A stretch of 23,677 nt of DNA from positions 1 to 23,677 of the forward strand of contig CAJMKD010000034.1 of NCBI GenBank assembly GCA_905213905.1, read 5' to 3'. Source of the stretch: an uncultured Sutterella sp. Lineage in GTDB: Bacteria > Pseudomonadota > Gammaproteobacteria > Burkholderiales > Burkholderiaceae_F. How positions within the stretch are numbered: position 1 is the stretch's first letter; every line of letters starts with the position of its first letter. The notes under the pieces are model-generated. The model saw nothing but the letters and a program-made list of their open reading frames with translations. It did not search any database and was not told where the DNA came from. The position numbers were made by a program, and so were the translations under genes. Of the stretch, positions 1 through 7,811 are shown in pieces.

Positions 1-341
1 AGATCCAGGAAGAGATGGGGCTTACCATCATCTTCATCTACCACGACAAGGGCGTCGTGGAGCGCATCAGCCACAGAGTCGCCGTCATGTATCTCGGCCA
101 GATCGTTGAAATGGGCCCGCGCCGCGCCGTCTTCACAAATCCGCGCCACCCCTACACGCAGAAGCTTCTTTCGGCCGTGCCGATCGCCGACCCTGAGAAG
201 CGCAACCTGCTCGGCCTCATCAATCTGACGGATCTGCCGAGCCCGGTGCGCGCCGTGGGCGACGAGCCCCACGTCGACCCGCTCGTCGAGGTCGAGCCCG
301 GACACTTCGTGGCGATGCATGCCGTGGGCGCGGCAGCCTAG
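1..341 (+). CDS. gsiA: Glutathione/oligopeptide ABC importer ATPase, 3' end only
   Basis: This is the C-terminal part of an ABC ATPase of the dipeptide/glutathione importer type, which powers uptake from the inner face of the membrane. The reading frame is open to the left edge (codons start at base 3), so the gene begins outside the window and the ATG at 15 is internal. Visible are the H-loop region (FIYHD, where relatives usually have FISHD; the switch histidine is kept), the conserved VAVMYLGQIVE strand, and the family's C-terminal oligopeptide-transporter extension with HPYTQKLLSAVP. Walker A, signature and Walker B lie upstream. The gene is followed by gsiB, gsiC and gsiD on the same strand, which makes GsiA the best identity; DppF/OppF-like ATPases are the alternative. 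The start cannot be seen. Confidence 0.88.
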   Translation, partial: IQEEMGLTIIFIYHDKGVVERISHRVAVMYLGQIVEMGPRRAVFTNPRHPYTQKLLSAVPIADPEKRNLLGLINLTDLPSPVRAVGDEPHVDPLVEVEPGHFVAMHAVGAAA

Positions 342-388
342 CCAGTTCAATCAAGCGGCTCGAGCCTTCCGCGTCTTGGGCAGGCTGC

Positions 389-454
389 CGCTTCGGGCCT
401 CGGAACCCGAAGCGCGCCGGCATTGGGCGCCGCAATAACGGCGCCCGCGCCCAA
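389..454 (+). other. Intercistronic hairpins between gsiA and gsiB
   Basis: There are two GC-rich stem-loops in the 155-base gap. The first has a 9-bp perfect stem (389-397 with 406-414). The second has an 8-bp stem (425-432 with 439-446) and loop CAATAA. The same left arm can instead pair as 423-430 with 447-454, because GCGCCC occurs twice in tandem; the two forms exclude each other. There is no U tract, so this is probably a partial terminator or mRNA-stability element that sets the GsiA:GsiB ratio. The function is inferred. Confidence 0.55.
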
Positions 455-496
455 GCCTCGGATCGGCGCAAGCCGCTGCAACAAGGAGAAGCAAAA

Positions 497-2035
497 ATGA
501 AAAACGCACGCACCAAATGCCTCGCGGCCGCTCTGGCGGCCGCTGCGATTGCCCTTGCGGGCGGCGCTGAGGCCAAGGAACTCGTCGTGGCCGTTCAGTC
601 GACCTTCACGACGCTCGACCCCTACGACGCCTCCGACACGCTCTCGCAGGCCGTCGCCAAGTCCTTCTACGAAGGCCTTTACGGGTTCGACCGCAACATG
701 AAGCGCATCCCGGTGCTCGCCGAAAGCGCTGAAGCGTCCGCCGACGGCCTCGTCTACACGATCAAGCTCAAGCAGGGCGTGAAGTTCCACGACGGCACGG
801 AATTCACGGCCGACGCCGTCAAGGCGAACTTCGACCGCGTCACGGACCCGAAGAACGGCTTGAAGCGCATCGTTCTTTATTCAAACATCGCCAAGACGGA
901 AGTGGTCGACCCCTATACGGTCCGCTTCACGCTCAAGAAGCCCTTCTCGGCCTTCCTCAATCAGCTCGCGCATCCCTCGGGCGCCATGATCTGCCCGAGC
1001 GCGCTTGAGAAGTGGGGCGGCAAGGTTGCCTTCCATCCCTGCGGCACCGGCCCCTACACGATGAAGGAATACAACCCGAGCGAAATCCTTCATGTCGTGA
1101 AGAATCCGAACTACCGCGTCGCGGGCCTGCCGAAGCTTGACGGCATCGTCTGGAAGCCTGTCGTCGAAAACAGCACCCGCGCGGCCATGCTGCGCACGGG
1201 CGAAGCGCAGTTCGCCATGAGCCTGCCGCCCGAACAGGTGAAGCTCCTTCAAGAGGAAGGCAACGTCACGATCGAAGCCTCGCCCTCGATCATCACGCGC
1301 TACCTTTCGATGAACGTGCTCAAGAAGCCTTTCGACAATCCGAAGGTCCGCCAGGCCATCAACTACGCGATCAACAAGGAAGCGCTCGCCAAGGTCGCAT
1401 TCAGCGGCTTTGCGCATCCGGCAACGGGCCCCGCGCCCGCGGGCGTGCAGTACGCCACGAAGCTCGGCCCCTGGCCCTACAACCCGCAGAAGGCCCGCGA
1501 GCTTCTGAAGGAAGCGGGCTACCCGAACGGCTTCCGCGCCAAGCTCTGGAGCGCCTACAACCACACGCCCGCCAACAAGGCCATCCAGTTCCTGCAGCAG
1601 CAGCTCGCCCAGGTCGGCATCAAGTGCGACATTCAGGCGCTTGAAGCCGGCCAGCGCGTCGCGCTCGTCGAAGACGTGAAGGATCCGAAGGACGCGCAGG
1701 TCGAGCTCTACTACATCGGCTGGTCAAGCTCGACGGGCGAGCTCGACTGGGCGATCCGTCCGCTTCTCGCCACCGAATCCTGGGCGCCCAAGGGCAGCAA
1801 CACCGCCTACTACTCCAGCAAGACCGTCGACGACGGCCTGATGGAGGCGCTCGCCACGACGGACGAGGCCAAGAAGCAGGCGATCTACGACAAGGTTCAG
1901 AAGCAGATCTGGGACGACGCGCCCTGGGCCTTCCTCGTCGATGAAGACAACCTGAGCGCCTATTCGAAGAACCTCACCGGGTTCTACACGATGCCTGACG
2001 CCAACATCGACTTCTACCAAGCCGAACTGAAGTAA
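497..2035 (+). CDS. gsiB: Glutathione-binding periplasmic protein GsiB
   Basis: This 512-residue extracytoplasmic solute-binding protein (SBP family 5) captures glutathione or short peptides in the periplasm and hands them to GsiC/GsiD. The start at 497 is supported by AGGAGA at 484-489 and by a clean Sec signal peptide: positive MKNARTK, an alanine-rich core, and likely cleavage after AEA near residue 26. There is no lipobox, so the protein should be soluble in the periplasm. The sequence closely follows E. coli GsiB along its whole length as I remember it (same length; FTTLDPYDASDTLSQAVAKSF near the mature N-terminus; AHPSGAMI; RAAMLRTGEAQFA; ASPSI; PFDNPKVRQAINYAIN; GWSSSTGELDWA; SKNLTGFYTMPD at the C-terminus). 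That makes glutathione a likelier ligand than generic dipeptides, though substrate is inferred from similarity. Confidence 0.93.
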   Translation: MKNARTKCLAAALAAAAIALAGGAEAKELVVAVQSTFTTLDPYDASDTLSQAVAKSFYEGLYGFDRNMKRIPVLAESAEASADGLVYTIKLKQGVKFHDGTEFTADAVKANFDRVTDPKNGLKRIVLYSNIAKTEVVDPYTVRFTLKKPFSAFLNQLAHPSGAMICPSALEKWGGKVAFHPCGTGPYTMKEYNPSEILHVVKNPNYRVAGLPKLDGIVWKPVVENSTRAAMLRTGEAQFAMSLPPEQVKLLQEEGNVTIEASPSIITRYLSMNVLKKPFDNPKVRQAINYAINKEALAKVAFSGFAHPATGPAPAGVQYATKLGPWPYNPQKARELLKEAGYPNGFRAKLWSAYNHTPANKAIQFLQQQLAQVGIKCDIQALEAGQRVALVEDVKDPKDAQVELYYIGWSSSTGELDWAIRPLLATESWAPKGSNTAYYSSKTVDDGLMEALATTDEAKKQAIYDKVQKQIWDDAPWAFLVDEDNLSAYSKNLTGFYTMPDANIDFYQAELK

Positions 2036-2043
2036 AAGCGTTT

Positions 2044-2072
2044 CGCCGCGCGCGGCGACATCGCGCGCGGCG
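2044..2072 (+). other. Strong GC stem-loop downstream of gsiB
   Basis: A perfect 11-bp inverted repeat (2044-2054 with 2062-2072) with a 7-base loop sits in the 70-base gap between gsiB and gsiC. Such structures after binding-protein genes commonly block 3' exonucleases, keeping the binding-protein message in excess over the permease genes. Only CTTT follows, so full termination is unlikely. Confidence 0.65.
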
Positions 2073-2105
2073 GCCTTTGAACAACAAGAAAGAGAGAAAC
2101 ACAAT

Positions 2106-3026
2106 ATGCTCCGCTATTTCGTGAAGCGACTCCTCGGGATGATCCCCACCATGATCATCGTGACGATCGTCGTTTTCCTCTTCATCCACCTGCTCCCGGG
2201 CGACCCGGCCCGCCTCGCAGCGGGCCCCGAAGCCGATGAGGCAACGGTGGAGATGGTCCGCCACCAGCTCGGCCTCGACCGCTCGATCCCCGAGCAGTTT
2301 GCAAGCTTCGTCGCCAATGCCGTCACGGGCGACTTCGGCACCTCGATCCGCACGCAGCGCCCCGTCATCGACGAAATTGCCGAACGCTTCGGCCCCACCA
2401 TGTACCTCACGATTGCCGCCATGGGCTGGTCGGTCGTCTTCGGCCTGGCCGCCGGCATCATCTCGGCGGTCTACCGAAACCGCTGGCCCGACCGCCTCTG
2501 CATGACGATCGCGGTCTCCGGCATTTCGTTCCCGGCTTTCGCGCTCGGCATTCTGCTCATGGAAGTCTTCTCCGTCGAGCTCGGGTGGCTGCCAACGGTC
2601 GGCGCCTCTTCCTGGAAGCACTACATCCTGCCCTCGATCACGCTCGGCGCAGCTGTGGCGGCCGTGATGGCGCGCTTCACCCGCGCCTCCTTCGTCGAAG
2701 TGCTTTCCGACGACTACATCCGCACGGCGCGCGCCAAGGGCGTTCGCGGCACCATGATCGTCATGAAGCATGCGCTGCGCAACGCGCTCATTCCCGTCGT
2801 CACGATGATGGGCCTGCAGTTCGGCTTCCTCCTCGGCGGCTCGATCGTCGTCGAGAAGGTCTTCAACTGGCCCGGCATGGGGCGCCTCCTCGTCGACGCG
2901 GTCGACATGCGCGACTACCCCGTCATTCAAGCGAGCGTCCTGCTCTTTTCCGTCGAATTCATCGTGATCAACCTGATCGTCGACATCCTCTACGGCTGGA
3001 TCAATCCGTCCATCCGCTACAAGTAA
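2106..3026 (+). CDS. gsiC: Glutathione ABC importer permease GsiC
   Basis: A 306-residue inner-membrane permease of the DppB/GsiC type. Residues 1-30 form the first membrane helix and end in the family motif LLPGDP. Residues 74-83 (TGDFGTSIRT) match the conserved periplasmic segment. More helices follow around 100-122, 134-156, 173-195, 227-252 and 280-298. The EAA coupling loop that docks on the ATPase is at about 200-225 (SDDYIRTARAKG). The C-terminus INPSIRYK is typical. The start follows a purine-rich AAGAAAGAGAG site. It lies 70 bases after gsiB and 25 bases before gsiD, so it is part of one operon. A dipeptide role cannot be excluded. Confidence 0.93.
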   Translation: MLRYFVKRLLGMIPTMIIVTIVVFLFIHLLPGDPARLAAGPEADEATVEMVRHQLGLDRSIPEQFASFVANAVTGDFGTSIRTQRPVIDEIAERFGPTMYLTIAAMGWSVVFGLAAGIISAVYRNRWPDRLCMTIAVSGISFPAFALGILLMEVFSVELGWLPTVGASSWKHYILPSITLGAAVAAVMARFTRASFVEVLSDDYIRTARAKGVRGTMIVMKHALRNALIPVVTMMGLQFGFLLGGSIVVEKVFNWPGMGRLLVDAVDMRDYPVIQASVLLFSVEFIVINLIVDILYGWINPSIRYK

Positions 3027-3051
3027 AACGAACGCAGACAGGAGACGACAA

Positions 3052-3951
3052 ATGGCTTCAGCCGAAAACGATCCGCGCCTGGCTCAGTCGGGCGACAAGC
3101 TGAGAACGCCGCTCTCGGAGTTCTGGCGCAAATTCAAGAAGGAACCCGTCGCGATGGCCGCGGGGATCTTCGTTCTCTTTCTCATCGTCGTGGCGATTGC
3201 GGGCCCCTGGCTCACGCCGTTCGATCCGGAAAACTACTTCGACTACGACCGGCTCAACGAAGGGCCCTCGGCCGTGCATTGGTTCGGCGTCGACGCGCTC
3301 GGGCGCGACATCTTCAGCCGCATCGTCGCCGGCACGCGCATCTCGCTCGTGTGCGGCTTCACCTCGGTCTTCGGCGGCGCCGTGATCGGCACGGCGCTCG
3401 GCCTCATCGCAGGCTTCTACGAAGGCTGGGCCGACCGCGTGATCATGCGCATCTCCGACGTGCTCTTCGCCTTCCCGGGCATTCTGCTCGCGATCGGCAT
3501 CGTCGCGATTCTCGGCGGCGGCATGCTCAATGTCGTGGCCGCCGTGGCGATCTTCTCGATTCCGGCCTTTGCCCGCCTGGTGCGCGCCAACGTGCTTTCG
3601 CTCAAGACCCAGACCTACGTCGAAGCAGCGAAGAGCCTCGGCATCAGCGACGGCATGCTCCTTGTGCGCCACATCCTCCCGGGCACGATCTCGGTCATTC
3701 TCGTCTACCTCACGATGAGAATCGGCACCTCGATCATCACGGCCGCATCGCTTTCCTTCCTCGGCCTCGGCGCGCAGCCGCCGATGCCTGAATGGGGCGC
3801 CATGCTCAATGAAGCGCGCGCAGACCTCATGACGGCGCCGCACGCTGCGCTTTTTCCCGTGATCGCGATCTTCCTCACGGTGCTCGCCTTCAACCTCTTG
3901 GGCGACGGGCTGCGCGATGCGCTCGACCCGAAGGTCGACACGAACAAGTAA
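3052..3951 (+). CDS. gsiD: Glutathione ABC importer permease GsiD
   Basis: A 299-residue permease of the DppC/GsiD type and partner of GsiC in the membrane channel. The cytoplasmic N-terminus leads to a first helix at about 34-52. The conserved periplasmic segment HWFGVDALGRDIFSR (76-90) and AGTRISL follow. Helices come around 103-123, 140-175 and 210-230, and the EAA loop is at about 189-213 (VEAAKSLGISDG). SFLGLGAQPPMPEWG and the C-terminal DGLRDALDPK are hallmark family segments. CAGGAG at 3039-3044 supports the start. It is the last gene of the operon, followed by a strong intrinsic terminator at 4064-4100. Confidence 0.93.
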   Translation: MASAENDPRLAQSGDKLRTPLSEFWRKFKKEPVAMAAGIFVLFLIVVAIAGPWLTPFDPENYFDYDRLNEGPSAVHWFGVDALGRDIFSRIVAGTRISLVCGFTSVFGGAVIGTALGLIAGFYEGWADRVIMRISDVLFAFPGILLAIGIVAILGGGMLNVVAAVAIFSIPAFARLVRANVLSLKTQTYVEAAKSLGISDGMLLVRHILPGTISVILVYLTMRIGTSIITAASLSFLGLGAQPPMPEWGAMLNEARADLMTAPHAALFPVIAIFLTVLAFNLLGDGLRDALDPKVDTNK

Positions 3952-3991
3952 GGAGGCAGCACCCCCGTAACGATTCAAGATCAAGCTTTTC

Positions 3992-4056
3992 GGACGGCCT
4001 CCCGAGAACCGCCGCGCGGCATTGAAGCGGAGCGCGCGCGGCGGCGAGCGCCGTCC
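3992..4056 (+). other. Nested inverted repeat downstream of gsiD
   Basis: The outer arms GGACGGC (3992-3998) and GCCGTCC (4050-4056) enclose inner arms GCCGCGCG (4011-4018) and CGCGCGGC (4035-4042). Just upstream of the operon terminator, this could stabilise the transcript end. No protein-coding content is visible. Confidence 0.45.
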
Positions 4057-4063
4057 GGCTTTC

Positions 4064-4100
4064 AGGGATCCTCGGCCGCATCGGCCAGGATCCCTTTTTT
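4064..4100 (+). terminator. Intrinsic terminator of the gsi operon
   Basis: AGGGATCCT (4064-4072) pairs perfectly with AGGATCCCT (4087-4095). The stem continues inward with GGCCG/CGGCC around loop CAT after one bulged base. A run of Ts follows at 4095-4100. It is a classic Rho-independent terminator for the plus-strand gsi operon. Confidence 0.9.
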
Positions 4101-4289
4101 CCATGCGGCTTTTGAGGCGAATGCGCTGCATTCGCGAGGATTGCCGTCAGGACTCCCATGAGACAGCCGAACGGGCGTTCGCGCTGTCGCACGGCTGCCG
4201 CATGTGCGCAAGCTTTGAAGACGAGGAAAGCGGCTTTAGCGGGCCGCAGGCCTGCGGCGAACGAAAGCGCCTTCGATAAGTCCAGCTTA
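4101..4289. other. Non-coding spacer with hairpin and 16-bp palindrome
   Basis: No convincing gene lies here. Visible structures are a perfect 8-bp hairpin with loop GCT (4117-4124 with 4128-4135) and a perfect 16-bp palindrome GCCGCAGGCCTGCGGC at 4243-4258. The short ORFs crossing this stretch lack ribosome sites and recognisable protein sequence. Confidence 0.5.
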
Positions 4290-4319
4290 TTGACAACACT
4301 AAAGATAGCGACAGGTAAA
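4290..4319 (+). promoter_or_regulatory. Candidate sigma-70 promoter of the DUF362 gene
   Basis: There is a perfect -35 TTGACA (4290-4295) but only a weak -10, GGTAAA, 18 bases on (4314-4319). It is about 90 bases upstream of the DUF362 start and just after a local rise in AT content. The weak -10 makes this a tentative call. Confidence 0.3.
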
Positions 4320-4408
4320 GGGTGCGCCGCAGCTTTTGCCTTTAGAGCGGGCATGCGGAAGACACGCTCCCGCGCATGGCAACTTTCTATCACCGTGAGG
4401 ACCGGATC

Positions 4409-5440
4409 ATGAAAGCTTTACAACGCCGGCGCCTGATGCAGGCTGCCGCGGGCTCGCTTTTCGTCAACTTGACGGATTTGCAGGGCGCGCGCGCCGCACA
4501 GGCCAGCAATTCCCGCGCCATTGCGATCGACCCGCGAGGCAGCCGCGTCAATGTCCCTCTCGAGGAACGCACTGGCGCAGCGTCTCGCGTCTGGTTTACT
4601 CGAGACCTGTCTGCTGACGGCCTGCGCCGCATCTATGCGGCAGTTGCCGGCTCGATTTCGGGGAAAACGCCTCTGAAGCTTCACACGGGGGAAAAGAACG
4701 GCCCCAACATCATTCCGCGAGAATGGGTCAAGGCGCTGATGACGGACCTGCCCGCAGAAACCAAGATCGTAGAAACAAATACGCTCTACGAAGGCGACCG
4801 CTACACGACGGAAAAGCACCGTGAAACGCTGAAGGTGAACGGCTGGACCTTCTGTCCGGTTGACATTCTTGACGAGTTCGGGACGGCCGAGCTTCCTGTC
4901 GAAGGCGGCAAGCATCTCACCAAGATCTCAGTAGGCGCGCACATTCTTGATTACGACAGCTTGATAGTACTCACCCACTTCAAAGGACACACATCAGGCG
5001 GCTTTGGCGGATCGGTCAAGAACATCGGGATCGGCATCGCCGACGGCAGAATCGGAAAGGCGCAGATCCATACGCGCCCTGGCCAAGGCACATTCAGCAT
5101 CAAAGAAGACGAATTTATGGAGCGGATGGTGGAGTCCGCAAAAGCCACCATCGACCATTTTGCGCCACATATCGTCTACATCAACGTGCTGCGCAACATG
5201 AGCATCGACTGCGACTGCGCGGGGGTGAGTGCTGCGCCGCCTGAAACGCCTGACATCGGCATCCTTGCCTCGACCGATATTCTCGCGATCGATCAAGCGA
5301 GCGTCGACTTCGTCTACGGACAAGGCGCTTCGAGCGCAGCGCTCAGAAATCGCATCGAAACACGCCATGGGCTGCGGCAGCTTTCGTACCTGCGAGAGCT
5401 CGGTCTCGGAAACGACAAATACGAGCTTGTTCGGATTTGA
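4409..5440 (+). CDS. DUF362 domain protein with Tat-like leader
   Basis: A 343-residue DUF362 protein. I prefer the ATG at 4409 over the upstream ATG at 4376 because GTGAGG (4395-4400) is well spaced and the N-terminus then reads MKALQRRRLMQAAAG, a twin-arginine-like start (RRxLM) followed by an alanine-rich segment ending near ARA-AQA. Export by Tat is therefore possible, though the hydrophobic core is short. Family landmarks are LTHFKGHTSGGFGGSVKN (about 190-205) and a Cys-Asp-Cys motif at about 268-270 in SIDCDCAG, followed by PDIGILASTDILAIDQASVDF. Many DUF362 proteins carry a ferredoxin-type 2x[4Fe-4S] domain; no CxxCxxC cluster is present here. The function of this class is not established. 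It stands alone, convergent with ftsH. Confidence 0.8.
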   Translation: MKALQRRRLMQAAAGSLFVNLTDLQGARAAQASNSRAIAIDPRGSRVNVPLEERTGAASRVWFTRDLSADGLRRIYAAVAGSISGKTPLKLHTGEKNGPNIIPREWVKALMTDLPAETKIVETNTLYEGDRYTTEKHRETLKVNGWTFCPVDILDEFGTAELPVEGGKHLTKISVGAHILDYDSLIVLTHFKGHTSGGFGGSVKNIGIGIADGRIGKAQIHTRPGQGTFSIKEDEFMERMVESAKATIDHFAPHIVYINVLRNMSIDCDCAGVSAAPPETPDIGILASTDILAIDQASVDFVYGQGASSAALRNRIETRHGLRQLSYLRELGLGNDKYELVRI

Positions 5441-5527
5441 TCGATTGGATCGCGGGAGCGCTGAGAACCTGCGCCCCTTGAGATCAAGGCACGCAATGCC
5501 CATGCGCCGCAGGGACGCCGGCGGCAG

Positions 5528-5558
5528 GGCTTGCGCGCAGCATGACTGCGCGCGAGCC
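5528..5558. other. Hairpin between convergent genes
   Basis: A 13-bp stem (5528-5540 with 5546-5558, one T-G wobble) with loop CATGA lies in the 183-base gap between the converging DUF362 gene and ftsH. There is no T run on either side, so it would be a Rho-assisted or pausing element rather than a classic intrinsic terminator. Nothing else is visible in the gap. Confidence 0.5.
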
Positions 5559-5623
5559 TCTGCAGCCGTCTTCGAGCGCAGGGCGGTCGAATGGTTCAAT
5601 GGCGAAGAATCTCGCAGCGGCGC

Positions 5624-7474
5624 TCAAGCGGACTCGGGCGACTTCCGCGCTTCGCCTTGCCGCGCCTCGGCCGCACGCAGAATCTGCATGAACTCTTCGC
5701 CTGTAATCGTCTCGCGCTCGTAGAGGCGGGCCGCGAGTTCATCCAAAATTGCGCGGTTCTCCTCCAGAATCCGGCGCGCCTTCTCATGCTGCGACTTCAC
5801 GAGCGCAATGACCTGCTGCTCGATCGCGCGGCGCGTTTCCTCCGAGCAGTTCATGCCGGCATCGCCGCCGAGGTAGCGATTCTGAAGCGTCTCAAAAGCC
5901 ACCATCCCGAAGTCTTCGCTCATGCCGTAGCGCGCAATCATGGCGCAGGCGAGCTTCGTGGCCTGCTCGATGTCGTTGGCCGCGCCCGTCGTCACAGCGC
6001 CGAATACAACCTCTTCAGCCGCGCGGCCGCCCGTGAGCGTTGCGATCTTGTTTTCAAGCTCGACCTTCGTGAGGAGGTGCTTCTCGCCCTCGTCGACCTG
6101 CATCGTGAAGCCGAGCGCGCCGGAGGTGCGCGGAATGATCGTGATCTTCTGCACGGGCGCCGAATTCGACTGCTTGGCCGCCACGAGCGCATGACCGATC
6201 TCGTGATAGGCCACAACGCGCTTTTCTTCGTCGGAGAGGACCGCATTTTTCTTCTGGTAGCCTGCGATGACGGTTTCGATGCTTTCCTCGAGGTCCGCTT
6301 CCGAGACGATTACGCGGCCGTGCCGAACAGCCCGAAGCGCCGCCTCGTTGATGATGTTGGCGAGCTGCGCGCCCGAGGCGCCCGAAGCCATGCGCGCAAT
6401 CGTATGGAGATTGACGTCTTCGCCGAGCTTCACCTTCTTCGCGTGCACCTTGAGAATCGCTTCGCGGCCGGCGAGGTCCGGGAGCTCCACCGGGACGCGC
6501 CGGTCGAAGCGCCCCGGACGCGTGAGCGCCGGGTCGAGCGTCTCGGGCCGATTGGTGGCCGCGAGGATGATGACGCCCGTATTGTCTTCAAAGCCGTCCA
6601 TTTCCGTGAGGAGCTGATTGAGCGTCTGCTCGCGCTCGTCGTTGCCGATCCCGTCGCTGCGGCGGCGCTGCCCGATCGCGTCGATTTCATCGATGAAGAC
6701 GATGCAGGGCGCCTTGGCCTTGGCCTGCTCGAAAAGGTCCCTCACCTTGGAGGCGCCCATGCCGACAAACATCTCCACGAATTCCGAACCGGAAATCGAG
6801 AAGAAGGGCACGCCCGATTCGCCGGCCACCGCCTTCGCAAGCATGGTTTTGCCGGTGCCCGGGGGCCCCACGAGAAGGACGCCCTTGGGCATCGCCGCAC
6901 CCGCTTCCGAATACTTCTTCGGATTGTGCAGATAGTCGACGATTTCGGCGAGGCTCTCCTTCGCTTCGTCTTCGCCCGCCACATCAGCAAAGCGGATGCC
7001 CTTCGTGGACTGCACGTAGATGCGCGCCTTGCTCTTGCCGAGCCCGAACGTGAGCGAATTCTTGCCGCCCGCCATGAAGCGCCGGCTCATGTACTGCCCG
7101 ATTCCGACAAAGACGAGGAGCGGCAGCAGAAAATAAAGAAAGAAGCTCGTGAGGGGCGACATCGGCTCGGTCATCACGCGCGTGAATTTCGCGCCTGCCG
7201 CATGAAGGCGCTCGGTGAGGCCCGGGTCGTTCATGACGCCCGTCTTGTAGGTTTGCGTTTTGGCCTTGTCCGTGAAGTAAATGGCGGTGTCCTGAACTTC
7301 CACCTCGCCCACGTTCTTCTCGGCCACCATGTCCATGAAGGCGCCGTAATCAAGCGGCTCGATCTTGTGCTGCGCAATGATGGGCGTGACGAAAAGATTG
7401 AAGGCGGCGATGGCAAGCAGCACCACCACGTAGTAGTAGATCAGCGGCTTTTTGGGTGATTTGACTTCCTGCAT
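5624..7474 (-). CDS. ftsH: ATP-dependent zinc metalloprotease FtsH
   Basis: A membrane-anchored AAA+ protease that degrades misfolded and regulatory membrane proteins. I chose the ATG at 7474 (616 residues); the frame extends to a GTG at 7525 without a better ribosome site. Domains in order: a first membrane helix (about 12-32), a periplasmic segment, a second helix (about 106-126), the AAA module with Walker A GPPGTGKT (203-210), Walker B CIVFIDEID (257-265), the second region of homology NRPETLDPALTRPGRFDR, then the M41 peptidase domain with zinc site HEIGH (424-428) and the distal metal-ligand region ANDIEQAT. All catalytic elements are intact. It does not sit beside rlmE or folP, the usual ftsH neighbours, so it may be a second paralogue. 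It is convergent with the DUF362 gene. Confidence 0.95.
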   Translation of the reverse strand: MQEVKSPKKPLIYYYVVVLLAIAAFNLFVTPIIAQHKIEPLDYGAFMDMVAEKNVGEVEVQDTAIYFTDKAKTQTYKTGVMNDPGLTERLHAAGAKFTRVMTEPMSPLTSFFLYFLLPLLVFVGIGQYMSRRFMAGGKNSLTFGLGKSKARIYVQSTKGIRFADVAGEDEAKESLAEIVDYLHNPKKYSEAGAAMPKGVLLVGPPGTGKTMLAKAVAGESGVPFFSISGSEFVEMFVGMGASKVRDLFEQAKAKAPCIVFIDEIDAIGQRRRSDGIGNDEREQTLNQLLTEMDGFEDNTGVIILAATNRPETLDPALTRPGRFDRRVPVELPDLAGREAILKVHAKKVKLGEDVNLHTIARMASGASGAQLANIINEAALRAVRHGRVIVSEADLEESIETVIAGYQKKNAVLSDEEKRVVAYHEIGHALVAAKQSNSAPVQKITIIPRTSGALGFTMQVDEGEKHLLTKVELENKIATLTGGRAAEEVVFGAVTTGAANDIEQATKLACAMIARYGMSEDFGMVAFETLQNRYLGGDAGMNCSEETRRAIEQQVIALVKSQHEKARRILEENRAILDELAARLYERETITGEEFMQILRAAEARQGEARKSPESA

Positions 7475-7811
7475 GAGTGAAAAGTCCGCAATGCGTAGAG
7501 AAAAAACCGCATTACATTCTTTCACTCGCGCGGCTGAAAGCTTTTCCGGAATTCGACAATTTGTTTCTGCGCCGCTGCAGGCGATGAAGCTTTTCGAGCA
7601 GCCCGCTTCGCCGCAATCCTGTTGGAATGGGCGCGGATCACGACGATTTGCTGCGCGTTTTGCGGCAAATGTCTGCCGCCCGCGGTTCTGAGCCCGAAGA
7701 TGCAGGCGTCCCTTCTGTTACAAAGCCGCCGGGCGCCAAGCGCGCGGGGCGGCTTCGGAAGGTGCTTCGGCGGAATGCGCTGCACCGAGCGCATCCGTCA
7801 GGCCGTCGCAA
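7475..7811. other. Spacer between ansB and ftsH with hairpins
   Basis: No gene is visible. Read on the minus strand, downstream of the asparaginase stop, there are two hairpins: arms 7772-7780 with 7787-7795 (one bulge) and AAAGCCGCC/GGCGGCTT arms 7723-7730 with 7748-7755. The second is followed on the minus strand by only TTGT, so it is a weak terminator candidate. The rest must hold the ftsH promoter, which I cannot assign. Confidence 0.4.

Noticed and set aside
3058..4131. Minus-strand 357-residue open frame over gsiD
   Set aside because: Arg/His/Glu-rich shadow of a clear permease gene.
5591..7459. Plus-strand 622-residue open frame
   Set aside because: It is antisense to ftsH, whose protein is fully recognisable; the long frame is an effect of high GC codon bias and its composition (Arg/His/Leu-rich) fits no family.
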